A stretch of DNA of 64,000 nt, from contig NZ_CP115667.1 of assembly GCF_027921445.1 (NCBI RefSeq), forward strand, positions 1,426,001 to 1,490,000. Direction: 5' to 3'. Of this stretch, positions 34,765 through 41,824 are shown one piece after another. A program made the translations under genes and the position numbers. Each line of letters starts with the position of its first letter. Positions within the stretch are counted from its first letter, which is position 1. A model generated the notes under the pieces. That model saw nothing but the letters and a program-made list of their open reading frames with translations. It ran no database searches and was not told the origin of the DNA. Origin of the DNA: Peptoniphilus equinus. GTDB taxonomy: Bacteria > Bacillota > Clostridia > Tissierellales > Peptoniphilaceae.

Positions 34765-35072
34765 TTGAGCTCCAACAGATCAATCGCCTGATCCAACAGT
34801 TCATCTTTATGGCTCATGTAAATGGATTCTACGTGGTTGAGCCGCGCTTCATTGTCGCGGACGATGCGGCGAACTTCATCGCGGGCGTTTTCCAAGATGG
34901 TGTTGTACGCCTCCATGGCCGCCTGCTTCGCCTTTTCATGGCTGGTGAACTCAAAATTGTTGAGTATCTCTTGAATGTCGCCTTTGGCGGACTCCAGCTC
35001 CGCCTCACTCTTTTGAACCAGCTCCGTCGTCTTCTTATCCAGACTCAGCACTCGTTCAATTAAATCTTCCAT
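34761..35072 (-). CDS. V-type ATP synthase subunit G/H-type coiled coil
   Basis: A 103-residue almost entirely helical protein (EDLIERVLSLDKKTTELVQK…KAKQAAMEAYNTILENAR). Position first in the V-ATPase operon and heptad-like charge pattern match the peripheral-stalk partner of subunit E (called G, H or NtpF). A GAGGAGG site precedes the ATG. Confidence 0.8.
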   Translation of the reverse strand: MEDLIERVLSLDKKTTELVQKSEAELESAKGDIQEILNNFEFTSHEKAKQAAMEAYNTILENARDEVRRIVRDNEARLNHVESIYMSHKDELLDQAIDLLELK

Positions 35073-35144
35073 ATTAAATATCCTCCTCAGAAGACATCAA
35101 TTGTCATGCACTTTGCTATCCATGGTGAGTCTACTCCTTTTCCA

Positions 35145-35173
35145 TCTAAAATGCAACTAATGCCTTATGTAAA
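35145..35173 (-). promoter_or_regulatory. Possible promoter of the V-ATPase operon
   Basis: TTTACA (35173-35168), 17-nt spacer, TTTAGA (35150-35145). The leader then contains a ribosome site AAAGGAG and an 8-codon ORF, MDSKVHDN (35123-35097), before the first structural gene. The -10 is weak, so the call is tentative. Confidence 0.35.
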
Positions 35174-35202
35174 ATAATCTATATGTTGTATTTGGCGGCA
35201 CA

Positions 35203-35230
35203 TAAAAAAGCGACCCCTGAGGGCCGCTTT
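35203..35230 (-). terminator. Terminator of rplJL
   Basis: AAAGCGGCCC/GGGTCGCTTT stem (minus strand, one G-U pair) followed by six T, 11 nt after rplL. Confidence 0.9.
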
Positions 35231-35241
35231 CCATCATCAGC

Positions 35242-35625
35242 TTATGCAAGTTCAACAGTTGCGCCGACTTCTTCAAGTTTAGCTTTAAGTGCTTCAGCTT
35301 CTTCTTTAGCAACGCCTTCTTTGACAGCTTTAGGAGCTTCGTCAACGATAGCTTTTGCATCTTTAAGACCAAGACCGGTTGCATCTTTAACAACTTTGAT
35401 AACCTTAACTTTTTCTTGACCTGCGTCTTTAAGCACAACGTCAAATTCAGTTTTTTCTTCTTCTGCTGCAGGAGCTGCGCCGCCTGCTACAGGAGCTGCT
35501 ACAACAGCTGCAGGAGCTGCTGCGGATACACCAAATTCTTCTTCAAGAGCCTTAACAACTTCTGAAAGTTCAAGTACGGTTAAACCTTTAATTTCTTCAA
35601 TAAGAGCGGTTACTTTTTCTGACAT
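35242..35625 (-). CDS. rplL: 50S ribosomal protein L7/L12
   Basis: Stalk protein, 127 residues: N-terminal dimerisation helices, a long Ala-rich hinge ([17 protein letters not shown]) and the globular C-terminal domain with [10 protein letters not shown] and [16 protein letters not shown], which binds translation factors. Very biased codon use. It is 33 nt after rplJ and is followed by a terminator, so rpoB does not follow it. Confidence 0.97.
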   Translation of the reverse strand: MSEKVTALIEEIKGLTVLELSEVVKALEEEFGVSAAAPAAVVAAPVAGGAAPAAEEEKTEFDVVLKDAGQEKVKVIKVVKDATGLGLKDAKAIVDEAPKAVKEGVAKEEAEALKAKLEEVGATVELA

Positions 35626-35657
35626 GATATCCTCCTATGTCTCGTTTTTAAATGTAA

Positions 35658-36200
35658 TTAAGCAGTTGCTTCTTCTTTTTCTCTCTTTTCACGAATAGCA
35701 TCGAGAACCACGGCGAGGCCGCGCATGTTGCCTGTGAGTACGTTGGCAAGACCTTGGATAGGGCTGTTCAAGCCGCCAAGGAGTTGAGCGATAAGCACTT
35801 CTTTGGAAGGCAGTTTAGAGAGTCCAATAACTTCTTCTGTGGAAATCAATTTGCCGTCGACAACGCCGGATTTGATTTCAAGCAATTCATGGCTTTTTGC
35901 GAATTCAGCGGCAACCTTAGCTGCTGAAACCGGATCTTCTAGTGAAAATGCGATGGATGACGGTCCTTTAAGGAATTCAGACATATCATCGTGTCCAAGT
36001 TCTTCGAAAGCACGGCGCATCATGGTGTTCTTATAGACTTTGTAATCTACATTAGCTTCACGGAAATTTTTACGAAGTTCAGTCACTTCTTCCACGTTCA
36101 AACCTCTGTAGTTCATCAGTACGATAGACTGTGCACCTTGAATCTTCTCTTTGATCTCGTCAATGAGTTGGACTTTGGCATTGAGCTTTTCTTCTTTCAC
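35658..36200 (-). CDS. rplJ: 50S ribosomal protein L10
   Basis: Stalk base protein, 180 residues, with IVLMNYRGLNVEEVTELR, the YKVYKNTMMRRA segment and the GPSSIAFSLEDP motif. The start codon is GTG (36200-36198) behind GGAGGTG. Expression is expected to be controlled by the L10 leader just upstream. Confidence 0.96.
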   Translation of the reverse strand: MKEEKLNAKVQLIDEIKEKIQGAQSIVLMNYRGLNVEEVTELRKNFREANVDYKVYKNTMMRRAFEELGHDDMSEFLKGPSSIAFSLEDPVSAAKVAAEFAKSHELLEIKSGVVDGKLISTEEVIGLSKLPSKEVLIAQLLGGLNSPIQGLANVLTGNMRGLAVVLDAIREKREKEEATA

Positions 36201-36210
36201 TATTTCACCT

Positions 36211-36304
36211 CCAATATAAAAAATCCCATCGCAGACAGGATGAGATTAAGAGTTCGTATCTTACCTCGGTAGGAATCTTATGGCTTGGCCCCCTACTGTC
36301 TGCG
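36211..36304 (-). promoter_or_regulatory. L10 (rplJL) autoregulatory leader with attenuator
   Basis: The leader carries the conserved L10-leader elements. An outer stem CGCAGACAG (36304-36296) pairs with CTGTCTGCG (36238-36230). An alternative terminator hairpin ATCTCATC / GATGGGAT (36246-36239 with 36230-36223) is followed by six T. The two share the CTGTCTGCG side, so binding of L10-L12 can decide between antitermination and termination. Confidence 0.85.
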
Positions 36305-36321
36305 GTCAATTAACATTAAGT

Positions 36322-36350
36322 ATTCTACCTAAAGTGAATGCCCTTGTCAA
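36322..36350 (-). promoter_or_regulatory. Promoter of rplJL
   Basis: TTGACA (36350-36345), 17-nt spacer, TAGAAT (36327-36322); transcription would begin about 10 nt before the L10 leader stem. Confidence 0.88.
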
Positions 36351-36587
36351 GTATATTTTTATTTTTTCTGCCCGCGATTCGGCGGCCACCGCTCCATCGA
36401 TGGGTGTGCTCACGATAAAGCTCCTCCCACTATGACCGCTATCGATATCTTTCTTCCGGCACCGGATCAGCAGGCTCGTCGTCATCGTCATTACATCTCA
36501 CAGGCAGTAACTATTATAATTCACTGTCATAGTCGTGGTGTAGAAGGCTCATCTCGCAAAATAAATGTAAAATATTTGTATGATTTC

Positions 36588-36615
36588 TTGATATTGCCCC
36601 CCGATCTGTTATACT
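36588..36615 (+). promoter_or_regulatory. Promoter with C-tract spacer upstream of the 169-residue exported protein
   Basis: TTGATA (36588-36593), 16-nt spacer containing six consecutive C (36597-36602), TATACT (36610-36615). Leader about 100 nt. The region 36351-36587 shows no supportable gene. Confidence 0.6.
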
Positions 36616-36724
36616 AAGTGCGATAACCTTTGATATAACTGATATAAAAGCATTTATGCGATCTATGGCGTGCTGTGATGACGTTTGCTATACCACATCC
36701 GCACAGCGCTACTAAGGAGGCTCT

Positions 36725-37234
36725 ATGAATTCAACGCTAAAAAAATTTCTCATCCTGGTTGTCGCCCTCGTTTTCATCGGCGGAGTATGGTTTGCCACAC
36801 GCCCAAAAGCCCTGGCTGAAGCGACGATCGTTGCCGGACGCATAACCACCTCACCGGAGGAAGCGGCGAGTATTGGGGTAATCGGCGGTGAGGACGATGC
36901 CTCGTCGGTACCTGTCGACGGGGATGCAGCAGAGGCCAAGGTCACCGTGATGCATGATAACACCGCGGTGATAACCTACCGCGTAGTAGCCGGCACACCT
37001 CGTGCTATGACAACCCAAGCAACTCTCACTTTTTATGACAGCGAAAATCAAGTGCTGAATACCGTAGCACTGCAAACGGAATCAGATGCATCCGGCGAAG
37101 CCGTACAATCCATGGAGACTTCCTTAGACGTGGCTGAGAATGTCGCATTCGTGGGACTTGAGGGCACCCTCACCGATGATACCGGCACGTATCCTTTACG
37201 CGGTATGGCTGCGTTCACCAATACCGGCGTATAA
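36725..37234 (+). CDS. Hypothetical exported or membrane-anchored protein, 169 residues
   Basis: Not recognised. One N-terminal hydrophobic helix (FLILVVALVFIGGVWFA, about 8-24) followed by an acidic extracytoplasmic domain with Ala/Thr/Val-rich beta strands (AKVTVMHDNTAVITYRVV; TTQATLTFYDSENQVLNTV; GLEGTLTDDTGTYPL). The strand pattern resembles a single Ig-like or FxLYD-type beta sandwich, which is a guess. AAGGAGG site before the ATG. It stands alone between the rplJL and rplKA units, with its own promoter and terminator. Confidence 0.72.
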   Translation: MNSTLKKFLILVVALVFIGGVWFATRPKALAEATIVAGRITTSPEEAASIGVIGGEDDASSVPVDGDAAEAKVTVMHDNTAVITYRVVAGTPRAMTTQATLTFYDSENQVLNTVALQTESDASGEAVQSMETSLDVAENVAFVGLEGTLTDDTGTYPLRGMAAFTNTGV

Positions 37235-37262
37235 AAAAGAGAGGCATGACCTCTCTTTTTTC
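37235..37262. terminator. Terminator of the 169-residue protein gene
   Basis: AAGAGAGG/CCTCTCTT stem (37237-37257) with a T run on the plus strand and an A run that allows use in the other direction. Confidence 0.88.
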
Positions 37263-37423
37263 ATGGGCATAAAAACGACGCAGCTCAAGACCGCGTCACA
37301 GTATAGTTATTCCGTTGTGCTTATCTATTTTTAATCGATCGCTGTAACTCATATTGTGGTGTAACCACTGCGCCTTATGCGAGATTCATCCGACTCACCG
37401 ACGTCTGACTATCTCCATGTGTC

Positions 37424-38080
37424 TTATCGGTAGACCGTCTTGGCACTCACTGGCACCGAAAAACCTTCGCCACCCCATGTATACCCTTGAACATTTATGA
37501 GCTTAATGGTTACAGCATCGGCGTTGCCAACCCACATATCTTTTTGAAGGCGGGGTCCTACGTCAAAGGTACCGGAGCTTCCATAAAAGTTTGTAGAACT
37601 CAATGACGTGACTCCGTCGGTTTTAAAAATTCCTATCGTTCCTGACATACTCTTAGGGGCAGATAATGTATTACTACCGCCTGCTACTATAGTCAACCTT
37701 ACATAATCTCCATACCACTCTACATCCTTAACACTTACAAAACCCATACTTTGCAGGGAGCGTAAAGAATGATCGACGTCTTCATCTTTTTTGTCCGTAT
37801 AAAAGATAGCTTCGGGGCCACCGGTCCTCGTTATGGTGCCCTCAGCTTTAGCTTTTTGATAAAGGGCTTCAAGTTGTGGTTCCACCGGTTCTGTAACCTC
37901 TACCGGTCCTTCAAATACAATTTTTCCAACCGGTCCTTGAGATACCCTGCAGATAGCCTCATAGGTCATAGGTGTATTGGTTGTTTCCTGATGACTACTT
38001 CCCTGATGACTGCTTACAGCATACATTGAATTGGTCTTCAATAATAGTAGCGCTGTAAAAATTAGTAATTTTTCCCTCAC
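37424..38080 (-). CDS. Hypothetical secreted protein, 218 residues
   Basis: Not recognised. Signal peptide (LLIFTALLLLKTNSMYA, about 4-20). Mature part has a short SSHQGSSHQE repeat, a central helix-rich segment (LEALYQKAKAEGTITRTGG) and a C-terminal Gly/Ser/Val beta-rich part (FVSVKDVEWYGDYVRLTIVAGG; GYTWGGEGFSVPVSAKTVYR). The start is GTG (38080-38078) behind AAGGGG. It lies alone between the orphan gene at 36.7 kb and rplA; no clear terminator of its own was found. Confidence 0.7.
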   Translation of the reverse strand: MREKLLIFTALLLLKTNSMYAVSSHQGSSHQETTNTPMTYEAICRVSQGPVGKIVFEGPVEVTEPVEPQLEALYQKAKAEGTITRTGGPEAIFYTDKKDEDVDHSLRSLQSMGFVSVKDVEWYGDYVRLTIVAGGSNTLSAPKSMSGTIGIFKTDGVTSLSSTNFYGSSGTFDVGPRLQKDMWVGNADAVTIKLINVQGYTWGGEGFSVPVSAKTVYR

Positions 38081-38222
38081 GGTATTCCCCTTTTCTTATT
38101 GCCATCGTCCAGATACTGCTATTCGTGTATGTACTACCCTTTATGAGGATAAAGTAAACTGAGTAATTTACCTAAAAATTAACTAAAAAATAGTTATTCT
38201 CACAACAGATTATATAGAACCT

Positions 38223-38256
38223 AAAAAAAAGAAGCGGACATCCGCTTCTTTTTTTA
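38223..38256. terminator. Bidirectional terminator after rplA
   Basis: GAAGCGGA/TCCGCTTC stem (38231-38248) flanked by A8 and T8; terminates the rplKA transcript on the minus strand. Confidence 0.92.
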
Positions 38257-38265
38257 TAGTTGGTG

Positions 38266-38964
38266 TTAATCTACAATTTTAGAGCCGTTCACACGTACTC
38301 CGGGACCCATGGTGGTGGCCACGGTAACTGATTTCAGGTAACGACCTTTTGCAGCTGCCGGTTTTGCTTTGATAATGGCGTTCATCAGACTTCTGAAGTT
38401 TTCTTCAAGCTTTTCTGGCCCGAAGGAGACTTTGCCGATCGGTACGTTGATAATGGCTGCTTTATCAACGCGGTATTCGACTTTACCGGCTTTGGTTTCT
38501 TCAACAGCTTTGCCGACTTCAAAAGTAACGGTACCGGATTTAGGGTTTGGCATGAGGCCTTTAGGTCCGAGCACACGACCGATTTTACCGACCACACCCA
38601 TCATGTCAGGTGTTGCGATGAGTACGTCAAAGTCAAACCAGTTTTCGTTTTGGATCTTTTCAACGTATTCTTCGCCACCGGCATAGTCTGCACCGGCTGC
38701 TTCAGCTTCTTTGATCTTGTCCCCTTTAGCAAGGACGAGCACGCGAACGGATTTACCGGTTCCGTGTGGAAGTACGGTGGTTCCGCGAACTTGTTGATCG
38801 GCATGACGTGGGTCAACGCCAAGGCGTACTGCGAGCTCAACCGTCGAATCAAATTTGGTGACAGATGTCTTGGTAACAAGCTCCATGGCTTCTTTTACAT
38901 CATAAAGTGTGCTTTTATCTACCAGTTTAGCACTTTCTAAATATTTTTTTCCTCGTTTTGGCAT
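38266..38964 (-). CDS. rplA: 50S ribosomal protein L1
   Basis: A 232-residue L1 protein that binds 23S rRNA at the L1 stalk and usually represses its own operon. It begins [17 protein letters not shown] and contains [34 protein letters not shown] and the C-terminal TMGPGVRVN. Follows rplK by 37 nt behind a hairpin leader. Confidence 0.97.
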   Translation of the reverse strand: MPKRGKKYLESAKLVDKSTLYDVKEAMELVTKTSVTKFDSTVELAVRLGVDPRHADQQVRGTTVLPHGTGKSVRVLVLAKGDKIKEAEAAGADYAGGEEYVEKIQNENWFDFDVLIATPDMMGVVGKIGRVLGPKGLMPNPKSGTVTFEVGKAVEETKAGKVEYRVDKAAIINVPIGKVSFGPEKLEENFRSLMNAIIKAKPAAAKGRYLKSVTVATTMGPGVRVNGSKIVD

Positions 38965-38975
38965 AATTCCTCCTT

Positions 38976-39002
38976 GTGGTTCCAGCGGATAATTCCTCCC
39001 AC
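38976..39002 (-). promoter_or_regulatory. Leader hairpin before rplA
   Basis: GTGG…CCAC closes a small hairpin containing GTGGGAGGAATTATCCG, followed by AAGGAGG. A very similar hairpin precedes rplK at 39442-39467; a repeated L1-type regulatory element is likely. Confidence 0.45.
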
Positions 39003-39427
39003 TAGTCTATAACTTCAACACCCATACTGCGAGCAGTTCCTGCGATCATACGCATTGCCGATTCTACGTTGGCTGCGTTGAGATCAGGAAGCTTGAGTTC
39101 TGCGATTTCACGAACTTGCGCTTGAGTAATCTTGCCCACTTTGTTTTTGTTCGGTTCACCACTGCCGGACTTAAGATTAATAGCTTTTTTAATGAGTACG
39201 GCTGCCGGTGGTGTTTTGGTGATGAAGGTGAAAGAGCGATCTTGGTATACAGTCAGTACGACAGGAATGATAAGACCGGCTTGATCTTGGGTCTTAGCAT
39301 TGAATTCCTTCGTGAACTGCATAATGTTAACACCGTGAGGTCCGAGTGCGGTACCTACCGGTGGAGCCGGCGTTGCCTTACCGGCAGGAATTTGTAATTT
39401 TACAAGTGCGATTACTTTTTTTGCCAT
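39002..39427 (-). CDS. rplK: 50S ribosomal protein L11
   Basis: A 141-residue L11: [35 protein letters not shown] and C-terminal [18 protein letters not shown]. Binds the GTPase-associated centre of 23S rRNA. Separated from nusG by 47 nt with a leader hairpin. Confidence 0.97.
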   Translation of the reverse strand: MAKKVIALVKLQIPAGKATPAPPVGTALGPHGVNIMQFTKEFNAKTQDQAGLIIPVVLTVYQDRSFTFITKTPPAAVLIKKAINLKSGSGEPNKNKVGKITQAQVREIAELKLPDLNAANVESAMRMIAGTARSMGVEVID

Positions 39428-39441
39428 GTGTATTCCTCCTT

Positions 39442-39467
39442 GTGGTCATCGGGTTAGCCCCTCCCAC
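39442..39467 (-). promoter_or_regulatory. Leader hairpin before rplK
   Basis: GTGG…CCAC closes a hairpin with GTGGGAGGGGCTAACCCG, then ACCACAAGGAGGAAT. The same GTGGGAGG…CCACAAGGAGGAAT frame recurs before rplA. Confidence 0.45.
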
Positions 39468-39474
39468 TACCTTG

Positions 39475-40065
39475 TTACTTCTTAATAATTTGATTGAAAT
39501 CCAATTCGACCAGAGTATCTCGACCAAACATGGAGATAGAAACTTTCACTTTGCCTTTGTCATAATTAAAGGAGTCGATCTTGCCAACAAAATCGTTAAA
39601 CGGTCCGTTAATGACGCGGACTTCTTCGCCCAGTTCAAAGCTGCCGAAAAGCTCTTTGTCGTCAGTGACGCCTAAGAGGCGAACTTCTTCATCCAGAAGG
39701 GGTACGGGTTTCGATCCCGGCCCAACGAACCCGGTGACGCCTTGGGTATTGCGCACCAAGTACCAGGACTCGTCGTTCATGATCATTTTCACCAGCACGT
39801 AAGATGGAAACATCTTGCGCTCTTTGATCTTACGCTTGCCGTCCTTGTCTTCCACGTACTCTTCCAGAGGTACCTGGATGTCGAAGATATAGTCCTGCAT
39901 ATTTCTATTTTGGACCATAGCTTCCATGTTAACCTTAACTTTGTTTTCGTGTCCGGAATAGGTGTGAATGACATACCACTTAGCCTCATCTTCACGATGA
40001 TAAGCTTCTCCGGTTTCTTTGACGTCCTCTTTCAGATTGTCTTGATCCTTATGTCCTAAATCCAC
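39475..40065 (-). CDS. nusG: Transcription termination/antitermination factor NusG
   Basis: A 196-residue NusG: an acidic N-terminal extension of ~27 residues, then the NGN domain (KWYVIHTYSGHENKVK; FPSYVLVKMIMNDESWYLVR; GFVGPGSKPVPL) and the C-terminal KOW domain (GEEVRVINGPFNDFVGKI). It links RNA polymerase with ribosome or Rho. Start codon GTG (40065-40063) with AAGGGTGAG upstream. Follows secE by 10 nt. Confidence 0.95.
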   Translation of the reverse strand: MDLGHKDQDNLKEDVKETGEAYHREDEAKWYVIHTYSGHENKVKVNMEAMVQNRNMQDYIFDIQVPLEEYVEDKDGKRKIKERKMFPSYVLVKMIMNDESWYLVRNTQGVTGFVGPGSKPVPLLDEEVRLLGVTDDKELFGSFELGEEVRVINGPFNDFVGKIDSFNYDKGKVKVSISMFGRDTLVELDFNQIIKK

Positions 40066-40075
40066 AATCTCACCC

Positions 40076-40312
40076 TTAACCTATGATCAGGTTCAAAATG
40101 AAGATGACGATTTTATCAAATACTGTCAACAGTAACGCAAACGCAATGATGGCTACGATAACGATCAACGAGTAGTTGATAATCTCTTTTTTTGTTGGCC
40201 AAATAACTTTTTTGAATTCGGATTTTACGCCTCGGAAATAGCGACCAAGGCTTTTGTTGTCGTCGACTTTAGCCGGACTTTTCGGTTTGGCGGTCGCCTC
40301 TTGCTTAGCCAT
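40076..40312 (-). CDS. secE: Preprotein translocase subunit SecE
   Basis: A 78-residue single-span SecE: basic cytoplasmic start, the conserved amphipathic segment FRGVKSEFKKVIWPTKKE and one membrane helix (YSLIVIVAIIAFALLLTVF). Stabilises SecY. Between rpmG and nusG, the usual order. Confidence 0.95.
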   Translation of the reverse strand: MAKQEATAKPKSPAKVDDNKSLGRYFRGVKSEFKKVIWPTKKEIINYSLIVIVAIIAFALLLTVFDKIVIFILNLIIG

Positions 40313-40329
40313 GTTGCCTCCTTAAAAAG

Positions 40330-40479
40330 TTATTTCGTTTCCTTATGCGGTGTATGTTCTTTGCAGAACTTACAATACTTCTTCAGTTCCAGTCGTTCTG
40401 TGGTATTCTTTTTGTTTTTGTAAGTGACGTAATTGCGTTGTTTACAAACGGTGCACTCTAAAACCACTCTGTCAGCCAT
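40330..40479 (-). CDS. rpmG: 50S ribosomal protein L33
   Basis: A 49-residue protein, too short for usual ORF cut-offs: [20 protein letters not shown], then [20 protein letters not shown] and a short tail. Two CxxC pairs mark the zinc-binding form of L33. The ATG at 40479 has GGAGGTG upstream. First gene of the rpmG-secE-nusG-rplK-rplA run. Confidence 0.95.
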   Translation of the reverse strand: MADRVVLECTVCKQRNYVTYKNKKNTTERLELKKYCKFCKEHTPHKETK

Positions 40480-40493
40480 AAAACACCTCCTAT

Positions 40494-40518
40494 AAAAAAG
40501 AGCCCCTATTGAGCCCTT
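40494..40518 (-). terminator. Attenuator-like terminator in the rpmG leader
   Basis: Minus-strand AAGGGCTC pairs with GGGCTCTT (two wobble pairs) and is followed by six T. It lies between the promoter and the rpmG start, 15-40 nt before the ATG, so it would stop part of the transcripts before the operon. Confidence 0.55.
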
Positions 40519-40545
40519 AAGTCTAGCTGTCCAAATTACTTAGTA

Positions 40546-40574
40546 AGTCTACCATATCTTACGGTTTTTGTAAA
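40546..40574 (-). promoter_or_regulatory. Promoter of the rpmG-secE-nusG operon
   Basis: TTTACA (40574-40569), 17-nt spacer, TAGACT (40551-40546). Confidence 0.7.
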
Positions 40575-40604
40575 TATATTTTTATACGGCGCCCTCGCCA
40601 ACCA

Positions 40605-41618
40605 CTAGCGAAGCAGCTCCAAGAGATGGCGAATAAAATCAATATCCCCGTAGAGCATCTGTGCTGTGGCAAAGGTGTCCTCATCCACCGGTGTTTGGCA
40701 CAAAATAGGATCCACCACATCAAAAATAATGTCGCTCAGCATATCATAGCGACAGCTGTCCAACCCCACCAGCTCGCCCAGTGTGTTCATGGTGTCGATG
40801 CCGAGCTTCTCAAAAAAGCTGTGGTCAAAGCTCATGGCCGCATCAGGGTCGTAGCGATAGACAAACGCTTCAACGTCCTTCTCAAGGGTAAAGGGATTCA
40901 GGTAACGATACGTCGTCGCCACGCCAAAGACTTCCGCAAGGAGCACTTGCAGCTTGAGTGCCTTGATGTAACCCACCGCCGGCTCAATGCGCTCCCGCAC
41001 AGCTTTAAGACTCACACCCATCTGAAGCAGAGGGTGGGATCTGCTGTAACCTCTTGCCACCGGTTTTAGCTTGGCATGTTCCATGTACAGGTCGTAGAGA
41101 TCCAATTTGAGATAGGCACGCACGGCGGCCACGATTTTAAACTCGTCCAGAATGTAGTTGACCGCATCGGAATACAGGGGTGTCAGGCGAGGGAGTACAT
41201 CCTCCAAATGCGCCAGACTGAACGGTATCTCATCCAGTCCCTCGTCTTTCATTCGGCGAAGCTTTTGACCCATGACACTCCCAAGGCGCTCGAGAATGGC
41301 GGCCGTCGAACTGTCATCAATGGCAAACATCTCGACATACAACTCGAAGAGTTCCATAAAGTCCAACTCGTCCAGACGATAATGCCACATTTCCTCAGCA
41401 TTGCCGTAGCGCAAAAGCTCAGGCTGTACCGGCGTATCCTCCAAGCCGAAACCGCACTTTTTGAAGAGGGCTTTAAAATCGGCAAATTCTACAATATCGG
41501 AACTTTTAATAAAGAGGTACTTGCCGCCGTTTTGTGCGAGGATGAGATACTCGTCATGTCCTATCTCCAAAGCTTCTATGAACGTGTAATAGTCGTTGTC
41601 ATAAAAAATCTTAAACAT
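40605..41618 (-). CDS. Hypothetical protein, 337 residues, probably leaderless mRNA
   Basis: Not recognised. A soluble, acidic, mostly helical protein: a short N-terminal beta unit (MFKIFYDNDYYTFIEALEIG, LILAQNGGKYLFIKSSDIVE) then a long helical part (MELFELYVEMFAIDD; SHPLLQMGVSLKAVRERIEPA; LPLY-type segments). No catalytic or membrane motif is seen. The ATG at 41618 has no ribosome site; an extended -10 (TGATATAAT, ending at 41626) lies 7 nt upstream, so transcription should start at or next to the ATG. Longer in-frame starts would lie inside the promoter. Divergent from the thiamine operon. Confidence 0.65.
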   Translation of the reverse strand: MFKIFYDNDYYTFIEALEIGHDEYLILAQNGGKYLFIKSSDIVEFADFKALFKKCGFGLEDTPVQPELLRYGNAEEMWHYRLDELDFMELFELYVEMFAIDDSSTAAILERLGSVMGQKLRRMKDEGLDEIPFSLAHLEDVLPRLTPLYSDAVNYILDEFKIVAAVRAYLKLDLYDLYMEHAKLKPVARGYSRSHPLLQMGVSLKAVRERIEPAVGYIKALKLQVLLAEVFGVATTYRYLNPFTLEKDVEAFVYRYDPDAAMSFDHSFFEKLGIDTMNTLGELVGLDSCRYDMLSDIIFDVVDPILCQTPVDEDTFATAQMLYGDIDFIRHLLELLR

Positions 41619-41625
41619 AGTCTTT

Positions 41626-41634
41626 ATTATATCA
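41626..41634 (-). promoter_or_regulatory. Extended -10 promoter of the 337-residue unknown gene
   Basis: TGATATAAT on the minus strand (41634-41626), with no good -35. The seven bases to the ATG leave no room for a ribosome binding site. Confidence 0.5.
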
Positions 41635-41653
41635 AAGCGACGACGGATGTGCA

Positions 41654-41682
41654 TTGTTATGTAAAAAGTCTTGTGGTACACT
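41654..41682 (+). promoter_or_regulatory. Promoter of the thiamine operon
   Basis: TTGTTA (41654-41659), 17-nt spacer, TACACT (41677-41682), immediately before the TPP riboswitch. Confidence 0.65.
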
Positions 41683-41684
41683 AA

Positions 41685-41765
41685 AGGTGCAGGGGGACTG
41701 TAAAGTTGAGAAGGTTAAAACCTGACCCTTAGAACCTGGCGGTTAATACCGTAGAAGGAAGCCAC
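41685..41765 (+). ncRNA. TPP riboswitch (THI element)
   Basis: Contains the conserved aptamer words GTTGAGA (pyrimidine-binding side), ACCCTTAGAACCTG and GGTTAATACC…GAAGGAA in the right order. Thiamine diphosphate binding would favour the terminator at 41783-41806 and shut off the downstream thiamine genes. Confidence 0.93.
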
Positions 41766-41782
41766 TATATCTTGATGTCTGG

Positions 41783-41806
41783 ACTCCCTTATAGGGAGTT
41801 TTTTTT
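41783..41806 (+). terminator. Riboswitch expression-platform terminator
   Basis: ACTCCCT (41783-41789) pairs with AGGGAGT (41793-41799), followed by T8; the ribosome site GGAGG begins directly after it. Confidence 0.9.
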
Positions 41807-41824
41807 GGAGGTTTTTCATAAGCT

